Position numbers and translations under genes: made by a program | In this document: one piece after another, positions 1-6,704 of the stretch | Position numbering within the stretch: position 1 is the first letter of the stretch | Layout of the letters: every line of letters starts with the position of its first letter | Notes under the pieces: model-generated | Databases searched by the model: none | What the model saw: the letters and a program-made list of their open reading frames with translations, nothing else | What the model was told of the DNA's origin: nothing | Assembly: GCA_016188625.1 (NCBI GenBank) | Contig: JACPHL010000149.1 | Span: 1-6,704, forward strand | Length of the DNA stretch: 6,704 nucleotides | Direction of reading: 5' to 3' | DNA from: Candidatus Rokuibacteriota bacterium | GTDB taxonomy: Bacteria > Methylomirabilota > Methylomirabilia > Rokubacteriales > JACPHL01

Positions 1-566
1 AGATGGTGGCCGACCTCCTCGTGGCCGCCGCGCTGCCGCTCACCCCCGAGGTCGCCGTCAACCTCTTCACGGCCGTGGCCACCGACACCGGGTCGTTCCG
101 CTACTCCAACGCCACCCCCAAGGCCTTCCGGCTCGCGGCCCACCTGGTGGAGCTCGGGGCGGATCCCGCGGCCATCGCCGGCGAGCTCTACGAGTCGCGC
201 GACCTCGCCGGGCTCCGACGCCTCGGCGAGCTCCTCGGACGGATCGCGGTGAACCCCGCCGGGACCGTCGCCTGGCTCGTCCTGGACCGCGAGGCCCTGG
301 CCGATCCCGACCTCCCCGGGGGCGAGGACTTCGTCACCTACCCGCGCTCGCTGCGCGGGGTGAAGGTGGCGCTCCTCTTCCGGGAGTTCGAGGGCGAGGT
401 GAAGGTGAGCCTCCGGGCCAAGGGCGAGGTGGACGTGGCCCGGATCGCCGCCCGCTTCGGGGGCGGCGGCCACCCCAACGCGGCCGGGTGCGTGGTGCCG
501 GGGGGGCTCGACGCGGTCAAGGCCCGGCTCCTCCAGGCCGTCGAGGAGGCCCTGGCCGCCGGATGA
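1..566 (+). CDS. nrnA: DHH/DHHA1 phosphoesterase, NrnA-like oligoribonuclease/pAp phosphatase (5' truncated by window)
   Basis: NrnA proteins are cytoplasmic manganese-dependent enzymes that hydrolyse very short RNA oligonucleotides and, in many members, 3'-phosphoadenosine 5'-phosphate. Only the C-terminal ~187 residues lie here; the N-terminal DHH motif is upstream of the window, so the ATG at position 3 is an internal Met and not the start. Seen directly: the late DHH-domain motif TDTGSFRYSNATP, with its metal-ligand Asp encoded at 84-86, and the DHHA1 substrate-binding motif GGGGHPNAAG at 459-488, close to the C terminus as expected. The stop TGA (564-566) overlaps the truB ATG as ATGA, indicating translational coupling. 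Position just upstream of truB matches the infB-rbfA-nrnA-truB order. A cyclic-dinucleotide phosphodiesterase of the same superfamily is the main alternative, but the lack of membrane or GGDEF parts in the visible portion and the context favour NrnA. Confidence 0.9.
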   Translation, partial: MVADLLVAAALPLTPEVAVNLFTAVATDTGSFRYSNATPKAFRLAAHLVELGADPAAIAGELYESRDLAGLRRLGELLGRIAVNPAGTVAWLVLDREALADPDLPGGEDFVTYPRSLRGVKVALLFREFEGEVKVSLRAKGEVDVARIAARFGGGGHPNAAGCVVPGGLDAVKARLLQAVEEALAAG

Positions 567-1489
567 GCCTCCACGGCCTCCTCCTGGTGGAGAAGGGGCC
601 CGGGGTGACGTCCTTCCAGGTGGTGGCCCACCTCCGCCGGGTCCTGCGGGTCCCCAAGGTCGGCCACGGCGGGACCCTGGATCCGATGGCGACGGGGGTC
701 CTCCCGATCCTCCTCGGCGAGGCCACCAAGCTGGCCCCCTACCTCCTCGGGCACGACAAGGAGTACGTCGCGACGCTCCGGCTCGGGATCCGGACCGACA
801 CCCTGGACCTCACCGGCCAGGTCCGGGAGGAGCGGCCGATCCCGCCCCTCGAGGCGGAGGCGGTCAGGGCGGTCCTTGCCCGCTTCGTCGGCGAGGTCGA
901 GCAGGTCCCGCCCATGTACTCGGCCCTCCACGTGGGCGGCCGGCGGCTCCACGAGCTGGCCCGGGCGGGGGTGGAGGTGGCGCGGGCGCCGCGGCGGGTC
1001 CGGATCACGGTCCTCGAGCTCCTGGCGTTCGAGCCCCCGCAACTCCGGATCCGCGTCCGCTGCGGGGCGGGGACCTACATCCGGGCGCTCGGCGCCGATC
1101 TCGGCGAGGCCCTCGGCTGCGGGGCCGCGACCGAGGCGCTGGTCAGAACCCGCGTCGGCCCCTTCGGGCTGGAGGACGCCCTCCCGTGGGCCGAGGTCCT
1201 GGCCGGCGATCCCGAGCGGCTCCGGGCCCGGCTCCTCCCTCCCGACCGGGCGGTGGGGCATCTCCCCGCGGTCAGCGTGACCCCGGCCGGGGCCCGGCGG
1301 CTCGCCCACGGCCAGGGGCTGACCCCGGAGGAGTTCTCGAGCCCCGCACCCCTCGCCCCCCCGCAGCCGGTGCGCCTCTACGCGGAGGGGCGCTTCCTGG
1401 GCCTCGGCCAGATGGCGCCCGGCGGGCGCCTCGCCCCTCTCCGTCTCCTCCATGGAGATCCTGCGCGGCCTCGACCGGTATCCCCCTGA
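563..1489 (+). CDS. truB: tRNA pseudouridine(55) synthase TruB
   Basis: TruB isomerises U55 in the T-loop of tRNAs to pseudouridine. The 308-residue product has the bacterial family length. Motifs seen: GHGGTLDPMATGVL with the catalytic Asp at residue 40; DKEY with the conserved active-site Tyr 68; PPMYSALHVGGRRLHELAR at 116-134, where the usual Tyr of the YELAR element is His 130; and RCGAGTYIRALGADLG at 166-181. The C-terminal ~70 residues (from about PAVSVTPAG) resemble the small PUA-like TruB C-terminal domain. The start at 563 is chosen over the longer open frame from 488 because family proteins begin near this Met (MSLHGLLLVEKGPGVTS) and because it forms an ATGA overlap with the upstream gene. 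A GGAGG at 545-549 is rather far upstream, so coupling probably drives initiation. The last 38 bases overlap ribF. Confidence 0.96.
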   Translation: MSLHGLLLVEKGPGVTSFQVVAHLRRVLRVPKVGHGGTLDPMATGVLPILLGEATKLAPYLLGHDKEYVATLRLGIRTDTLDLTGQVREERPIPPLEAEAVRAVLARFVGEVEQVPPMYSALHVGGRRLHELARAGVEVARAPRRVRITVLELLAFEPPQLRIRVRCGAGTYIRALGADLGEALGCGAATEALVRTRVGPFGLEDALPWAEVLAGDPERLRARLLPPDRAVGHLPAVSVTPAGARRLAHGQGLTPEEFSSPAPLAPPQPVRLYAEGRFLGLGQMAPGGRLAPLRLLHGDPARPRPVSP

Positions 1490-2381
1490 GGGTCCCGAGA
1501 GCGTCGTGGCCCTCGGGGCCTTCGACGGCGTCCACCTGGGGCACCAGGAGGTGATCCGGACCGCGGTGGCGCGCGCCCGTGCCCTGGGGGTCCGGGCGGT
1601 CGCCGCGACCTTCGATCCCCATCCGCTGGCCGTCCTGGCCCCCGCCGAGGCCCCGCCCCAGATCGTCACCCTGGAGGAGCGCCTCGAGCTGATCGGGGCG
1701 CTCGGACCGGACCTGGCCGTGGTCATCCCCTTCACCCTGGAGTTCTCGAAGGTGGAGCCCGAGGCGTTCGTCACCGAGATCCTCCACGGGCGGCTCCGGG
1801 CGCTGGAGGTGGTCGTCGGGTTCAACCACACCTTCGGGCGCGGGGCCCGGGGCGACGCCCGGCTCCTCGAGGAGCTGGCCGCCCCCCTCGGGCTCCGGGT
1901 CCACGTGACCCCCCCGCGGGTCGTCGACGAGGTGGTCGTCTCCTCCTCGTCCATCCGCCAGGCCCTCCGGACGGGCGATGTCCGGGCCGCCGCCGTCCTG
2001 CTCGGCCGCCCCTACACGGTGCGCGGCCGGGTCCTCCAGGGGGCCGGGCGCGGCCACGCCGTGGGGTTCCCGACCGCGAACCTGCAACCGGACCGGCCGC
2101 CCCTCCTCGCCAGGGGGGTCTACGCCGGCCGGGCCCGCTGGGAAGGCGGCTCGGCGGACGCGGTCATCAACGTCGGGGTCCGGCCGACCTTCGGGGAAGG
2201 GGAGCTCTGGGTGGAGGCCTACCTCCTGGGCTTCTCCGGGGCCCTCTACGGGGAGACCCTGACCCTCGCCTTCCTCGCCCGGATCCGCGATGAGCAGCGG
2301 TTCCCCTCGGTGGACGCCCTCCGCGTGCGGATCCGGGAGGATGTCGCCGAGGCCGTGCGGCTGCTCGATCGGCACCGGTAG
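1452..2381 (+). CDS. ribF: Bifunctional riboflavin kinase / FAD synthetase RibF
   Basis: RibF phosphorylates riboflavin to FMN and adenylylates FMN to FAD. The 309-residue protein shows both modules. N-terminal nucleotidyltransferase: GAFDGVHLGH at 22-31 (the HxGH-type signature), TFDPHP at 53-58, VGFNHTFGRGARGD at 122-135 and the SSSSIRQAL element at 164-172. C-terminal kinase: GFPTAN at 205-210, GVYAG at 222-226, NVGVRPTF at 240-247, VEAYLLGF with the likely catalytic Glu 255, then LYGE. The ATG at 1452 gives the usual short N-terminal extension before the GAFDG motif. No purine-rich ribosome site precedes it (the sequence there is pyrimidine-rich), and it lies inside truB, so translation is probably coupled to truB. 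The stop TAG abuts the predicted rpsO promoter. No terminator is visible between ribF and rpsO. Confidence 0.96.
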   Translation: MEILRGLDRYPPEGPESVVALGAFDGVHLGHQEVIRTAVARARALGVRAVAATFDPHPLAVLAPAEAPPQIVTLEERLELIGALGPDLAVVIPFTLEFSKVEPEAFVTEILHGRLRALEVVVGFNHTFGRGARGDARLLEELAAPLGLRVHVTPPRVVDEVVVSSSSIRQALRTGDVRAAAVLLGRPYTVRGRVLQGAGRGHAVGFPTANLQPDRPPLLARGVYAGRARWEGGSADAVINVGVRPTFGEGELWVEAYLLGFSGALYGETLTLAFLARIRDEQRFPSVDALRVRIREDVAEAVRLLDRHR

Positions 2382-2383
2382 CC

Positions 2384-2412
2384 TTTACACCCGCCCGGAG
2401 GTGTGGTAGACT
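2384..2412 (+). promoter_or_regulatory. Predicted sigma70-type promoter for rpsO-pnp
   Basis: TTTACA at 2384-2389 (5 of 6 to TTGACA) and TAGACT at 2407-2412 (4 of 6 to TATAAT) are separated by exactly 17 bp. TGG directly before the -10 box gives the extended -10 form TGn. Transcription would begin near 2418-2420, leaving a leader of about 100 nt before rpsO. It starts 2 bp after the ribF stop, in one of the few AT-containing patches of the window. An internal rpsO promoter is known in E. coli and other bacteria; its use here is inferred. Confidence 0.6.
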
Positions 2413-2419
2413 GACGCGA

Positions 2420-2519
2420 TTGTTGAAGATTCAGAGCTTTCGAGAACCGTCCCCAAGGGTGCAGCAGGCAGGTCTGCATCGGGGGCGGCGATTGGGGTGC
2501 CTCCCCAGGAGGTCCACAC
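2420..2519 (+). promoter_or_regulatory. Structured rpsO leader, candidate S15 autoregulatory element
   Basis: The leader contains a strong hairpin. The lower stem pairs 2447-2454 (CCGTCCCC) with 2481-2488 (GGGGGCGG), 8 bp including one G-U. Unpaired AAG lies at 2455-2457. The upper stem pairs 2458-2464 (GGTGCAG) with 2474-2480 (CTGCATC), 7 bp including a G-U next to a G-C, and the loop is CAGGCAGGT. Downstream, two exclusive hairpins are possible. One pairs TGGGG 2493-2497 with CCCCA 2503-2507 and leaves most of the Shine-Dalgarno free. The other pairs GCCTCC 2499-2504 with GGAGGT 2508-2513 and buries it. The Shine-Dalgarno AGGAGGT (2507-2513) sits 6 nt from the ATG and fixes the rpsO start. 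No T-run follows the hairpin, so it is not an intrinsic terminator. S15 represses its own translation through lineage-specific leader structures; that this is one of them is inferred. Confidence 0.55.
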
Positions 2520-2789
2520 ATGTCCCTGCCCGGCGACCGAAAGCAGGCGCTCATCCAGGAGTATCGTCTCCACGAGTCGGACACCGGATCCCCCGAGGTC
2601 CAGATCGCCCTCCTGAGCGAGCGGATCGCCACCCTCACGGAGCACTTCAAGGTCCACAAGAAGGACCACCACTCCCGCATGGGCCTGCTCAAGCTCATCG
2701 GCAAGCGTCGCGGGCTCCTCGAGTACCTGAAGCGGAACGACCCCGACCGCTACCGCGCGCTCATCACCAAGCTCGGGATCCGGGGATAG
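2520..2789 (+). CDS. rpsO: 30S ribosomal protein S15
   Basis: S15 binds the three-way junction of helices 20, 21 and 22 in the central domain of 16S rRNA, nucleates platform assembly and contacts 23S rRNA in an intersubunit bridge. The product is 89 residues, the standard length. Seen: the conserved DTGSPEVQ at 21-28 and the family signature running from [15 protein letters not shown] (39-53) through [17 protein letters not shown] (55-71), rich in the basic and His residues that contact rRNA. The start is fixed by AGGAGGT 6 nt upstream. The gene lies between ribF and pnp, the classical arrangement. It probably has its own promoter in addition to read-through from ribF, and the leader upstream suggests feedback control by S15. 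Confidence 0.98.
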   Translation: MSLPGDRKQALIQEYRLHESDTGSPEVQIALLSERIATLTEHFKVHKKDHHSRMGLLKLIGKRRGLLEYLKRNDPDRYRALITKLGIRG

Positions 2790-2815
2790 CCCGCGGCCCG
2801 GGGCGGCGCCTCGGG
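2790..2815 (+). promoter_or_regulatory. Hairpin in rpsO-pnp spacer
   Basis: CCCG (2790-2793) pairs with CGGG (2812-2815) and, past one mismatch, GGC (2795-2797) pairs with GCC (2808-2810), leaving a 10-nt loop. It begins directly after the rpsO stop codon. No T-run follows, so it should not terminate transcription. In E. coli the pnp leader carries a stem cut by RNase III that mediates PNPase autoregulation; this hairpin is in a similar place but is short, and any such role is only inferred. The remainder of the spacer (2819-2846) is purine-rich and holds the pnp ribosome site. Confidence 0.35.
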
Positions 2816-2846
2816 TCTGAAGGAAAGAAGGGAAGGTAAGGTATCC

Positions 2847-5045
<2,199 letters not shown>

Positions 5046-5072
5046 CGCCCGGCGGCCTTCCGGAGGGCGGGG

Positions 5073-6338
5073 GTGGAGGGCGAATACCGGAAGAGTGTCC
5101 TCCCCGACGGCATCCGCCTGGTGACCGAGCGGATGCCGCACGTCCGCTCCGTTGCCGCCGGGATCTGGGTCGAGACCGGGAGCCGCCACGAGCCCGAGGG
5201 GCGGAGCGGCGTCTCGCACTTCATCGAGCACCTCGTCTTTAAGGGGACCGAGACCCGCACCGCCGAGGAGATCGCCCGGGCGGTGGACTCGGTGGGCGGC
5301 CAGATGGACGCCTTCACCTCCAAGGAGCACACCTGCTTCTACGTCAACGTCCTCGACCAGCACGTCCCCCTCGCCGTCGATCTCCTCGCCGACATCCTCC
5401 TCCACGCCCGCTTCGCCCGGGAGGACATCGAGCGGGAGAAGACGGTCGTCCTCCAGGAGTTCCGCATGGTGGAGGACACCCCCGAGGACCTGATCCACGA
5501 CCTCTTCGCCCGGCGGATCTGGCCCGATCACCCCCTGGGCCGCCCGATCCTGGGGAGCCGGGATGTCGTGCTGGGCCTGGACCGGGAGGTCATTCTCAGC
5601 CACTTCGCCGAGGAGTACTGCCCGGCCCGGATCACCATCGCGGTCGCCGGCCACGTGGACCACGACCGGCTGGTGGAGCTCTTCGCGCCCCGCTTCGAGG
5701 GGTTCCACCGGCGCCCTGTGCACCGGGACGGCCTGCCGCCCGTCCTCACCCCGCAGGTGGACGTGGTGGCGAAGTCCCTGGAGCAGGTCCACTTCGTCCT
5801 GGGCCTGCCCGGGTTCGCCCACACCGCCCCGGAGCGCTACGCCCTCTACCTCCTGAACACGATCCTGGGCGGGGGGATGTCCTCCCGGCTCTTCCAGGAG
5901 GTCCGGGAACGGCAGGGGCTGGTCTACTCGATCTACTCCGGGAGCGCGGCGTTTCGGGATGCGGGCCTGCTCTACATCTACGCCGGGACCGAGGCGGCCC
6001 ACTTCCCCAAGGTCCTCCGCCTCGTCCTCGACGAGCTGGCCCGGCTCCGGGACAAGGGGATCACCGAGGAGGAGCTCGCCCGCTCGCGGGAGCACCTCAA
6101 GGGGAACCTGATGCTCTCCCTGGAGTCCACCTCGAGCCGGATGAACCGGCTCGCCAAGCAGGAGATCTACTTCGGGCAGTTCTTCTCGCTCGACGAGATC
6201 CTAGCCGCCGTGGACGCGGTGACCGTGGAGGAGGTCGGGCGCCTGATCGAGCGCCTCGTCGTGGAGCGCGACCTCTCCCTGGTCGCCCTGGGGCCCGTCG
6301 AGCCCGGGTCGATCGCCCGCGCCTCCCTCGCCCTCTAG
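5073..6338 (+). CDS. M16 family zinc metallopeptidase (processing-peptidase-like, inverzincin)
   Basis: Related to bacterial YmxG/MlpA-type peptidases and to the beta subunit of mitochondrial processing peptidase. These are single M16 units of about 400-430 residues, and this product has 421. Zinc and catalytic residues are present: inverted motif HFIEH with His 49, Glu 52 and His 53, and the third ligand Glu 129 in VVLQEF, 76 residues after His 53 as in active subunits. The C-terminal half has the typical glycine-rich segment GGGMSSRLFQEVRERQGLVYS at 266-286, including the Arg and Tyr that bind substrate. No signal peptide is visible, so a cytoplasmic enzyme is likely. The start is GTG at 5073, with GGAGG at 5062-5066 placed 6 nt upstream, giving the family N terminus (YRKSVLPDGIRLVTERMPHVRSV). 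The gap to pnp is 27 bp, so it is probably in the same operon. The natural substrate is unknown. Confidence 0.95.
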   Translation: MEGEYRKSVLPDGIRLVTERMPHVRSVAAGIWVETGSRHEPEGRSGVSHFIEHLVFKGTETRTAEEIARAVDSVGGQMDAFTSKEHTCFYVNVLDQHVPLAVDLLADILLHARFAREDIEREKTVVLQEFRMVEDTPEDLIHDLFARRIWPDHPLGRPILGSRDVVLGLDREVILSHFAEEYCPARITIAVAGHVDHDRLVELFAPRFEGFHRRPVHRDGLPPVLTPQVDVVAKSLEQVHFVLGLPGFAHTAPERYALYLLNTILGGGMSSRLFQEVRERQGLVYSIYSGSAAFRDAGLLYIYAGTEAAHFPKVLRLVLDELARLRDKGITEEELARSREHLKGNLMLSLESTSSRMNRLAKQEIYFGQFFSLDEILAAVDAVTVEEVGRLIERLVVERDLSLVALGPVEPGSIARASLAL

Positions 6339-6450
6339 GAATATGCCCGAGTACGGTTTTGGGGAGTCCGCCCCCCGGCAGGCCCGATCCGTACGCCGAA
6401 GGGCGAACGCCCCCGCCGGGGAGGTGTCGGCCCCTCGCTCCACACGCTCC

Positions 6451-6571
6451 GCGGCGGACCCTTCCGTGGCCGGCGGGGCGGGGAGACCCCTCCGGACTCG
6501 CCTTGAGGCTGCCTTTTACTTGCGGTCCGGCTTCCCCTTCCCCGCCGGCTCACGGTGGGTGCCCCCGCCGC
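6451..6571. repeat. Long imperfect inverted repeat (40-bp bulged hairpin)
   Basis: Successive complementary blocks pair in nested order: 6451-6457 with 6565-6571 (7 bp), 6458-6461 with 6557-6560 (4), 6464-6468 with 6551-6555 (5), 6469-6478 with 6540-6549 (10), 6480-6484 with 6533-6537 (5), 6492-6497 with 6525-6530 (6), and 6499-6501 with 6522-6524 (3). That is 40 Watson-Crick pairs, leaving a 20-nt apical loop (6502-6521), a bulged T6550, a 4-nt bulge at 6561-6564 and small internal loops. A competing local hairpin, GGGG-AGA-CCCC at 6480-6490, is possible. Outer blocks 6446-6450/6591-6595 and 6432-6438/6609-6615 could extend the fold. The pairing is directly visible; the strand that is transcribed, if any, and the function are unknown. 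Confidence 0.65.
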
Positions 6572-6677
6572 TCCGCTTAACGTTCCGCTCGGAGCCGATG
6601 CCTCCCGCGCGAGGGCTCGGAGGGAAGACGGGATTCGCTCGCCGGGGCACCCCGGCCACGCCCCCGAATTGAATTCG

Positions 6678-6688
6678 AAAGGAGGTGA
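6678..6688 (+). promoter_or_regulatory. Very strong Shine-Dalgarno of the next gene
   Basis: AAAGGAGGTGA is complementary along nearly its whole length to the usual 3' end of 16S rRNA. The GGAGG core ends 8 nt before an ATG at 6694. An AT-rich patch (GAATTGAATTC, 6666-6676) precedes it, which would keep the site unstructured. No other ribosome site in the window is this close to the consensus, suggesting an efficiently translated gene downstream. Confidence 0.8.
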
Positions 6689-6693
6689 GAGAC

Positions 6694-6704
6694 ATGAGGA
6701 GAAT
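6694..6704 (+). CDS. Start of an unidentified gene, cut by window end
   Basis: Only ATG AGG AGA AT is present, giving Met-Arg-Arg and an incomplete fourth codon. It is called as a gene start solely because of the ideal Shine-Dalgarno 8 nt upstream. Two Arg after Met would fit the basic start of a signal peptide, but the sequence is far too short to claim this. It is separated from the M16 gene by 355 bp, so it may belong to a new transcription unit whose leader includes the palindrome at 6451-6571. Confidence 0.6.

Larger units (their letters stand above)
6339..6693. other. 355-bp intergenic region, no convincing gene, rich in inverted repeats
   Basis: An open frame of 109 codons (6343-6672, +) exists, but its ribosome site is poor and its codons include TTA, TCA, AGA and GTA that are scarce in the genes upstream. 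It shows no recognisable domain, so I do not call it. Beyond the large palindrome at 6451-6571, smaller inverted repeats are visible: GTACGG 6351-6356 with CCGTAC 6389-6394; GGGC-GAAC-GCCC at 6401-6412; and GCCGGG-GCAC-CCCGGC at 6641-6656. None is followed by a T-run on the + strand, so no intrinsic terminator for the operon can be assigned. I saw no convincing promoter for the next gene. The density of pairing suggests a structured RNA, a leader, or a palindromic repeat. Confidence 0.6.

Noticed and set aside
488-562. Earlier start for TruB at 488
   Set aside because: It would add 25 Arg/Gly-rich residues not typical of TruB and overlap nrnA by 79 bp; the ATG at 563 with the ATGA overlap fits the family.
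338-1954. Open frame of 538 codons on the - strand across nrnA, truB and ribF
   Set aside because: Shadow of three conserved + strand genes. The translation is Arg/Pro/Gly-rich low complexity without motifs.
6346-6360. CCG-AGTA-CGG followed by TTTT as an operon terminator
   Set aside because: A 3-bp stem is too weak for an intrinsic terminator, and the T-run is only four bases followed by GGGG.
6351-6364. GTACGGTTTTGGGG, reminiscent of the end of a group II intron domain V
   Set aside because: The matching 5' half of domain V with its GAAA-type loop is absent upstream, where the M16 coding sequence runs intact to its stop.
6492-6530. Possible SRP RNA or 6S RNA segment on either strand
   Set aside because: A few short similarities (for example a CAGCC...AAGGC pattern on the - strand) were noticed, but the conserved GGAA-type SRP loop with its internal-loop motifs, and a clear 6S central bubble, could not be found.
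6343-6672. 109-codon + strand open frame after the M16 gene
   Set aside because: Weak and badly spaced ribosome site, codon use less G/C-biased at third positions than the neighbouring genes, no recognisable domain, and it overlaps the palindrome whose pairing explains the sequence better. Not excluded if homologues are found.

Overview
This is a GC-rich stretch of bacterial chromosome carrying a conserved translation and RNA-metabolism operon. All recognisable genes lie on the + strand. The order is nrnA-like (3' part only), truB, ribF, rpsO, pnp, then an M16 zinc peptidase. This is the usual tail of the nusA-infB-rbfA-nrnA-truB-ribF-rpsO-pnp cluster, and a processing-peptidase-like M16 gene after pnp is also a common neighbour. 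Third codon positions are almost all G or C, which produces many long shadow frames, including a 3.7-kb open frame antisense to pnp. The composition suggests a high-GC Gram-negative lineage, for example Methylomirabilota/Rokubacteria or a deltaproteobacterial relative. That placement is a guess from composition and gene order, not a phylogenetic result.

Layout. 1-566: C-terminal part of a DHH/DHHA1 phosphoesterase, sharing an ATGA stop/start with truB (563-1489). ribF (1452-2381) begins inside the end of truB. A good sigma70-type promoter (TTTACA, 17 bp, TAGACT with extended -10) starts 2 bp after the ribF stop codon. It would give rpsO and pnp their own transcript with a leader of about 100 nt. 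That leader holds a strong 15-bp bulged hairpin, followed by two mutually exclusive small hairpins around the rpsO Shine-Dalgarno. This is the layout expected of ribosomal protein S15 autoregulation, though I do not recognise the architecture as one of the described ones. rpsO (2520-2789), pnp (2847-5045) and the M16 peptidase (5073-6338) follow with short gaps.

6339-6693 is 355 bp with no convincing gene. Its core, 6451-6571, folds on paper into a long imperfect hairpin with 40 Watson-Crick pairs, possibly extended by outer arms to 6432-6615. It could be a structured RNA, a leader of the next gene or a dispersed palindromic element. Just after it, a near-perfect Shine-Dalgarno precedes the first codons of a gene cut by the window end (6694 onward).

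The genes act together in RNA biology: NrnA degrades the short oligonucleotides left by exonucleases such as PNPase, TruB makes psi55 in tRNA, RibF makes FMN and FAD, S15 organises the 30S platform, and PNPase degrades RNA. The most interesting signals are non-coding: the rpsO leader and the long palindrome at 6451-6571.
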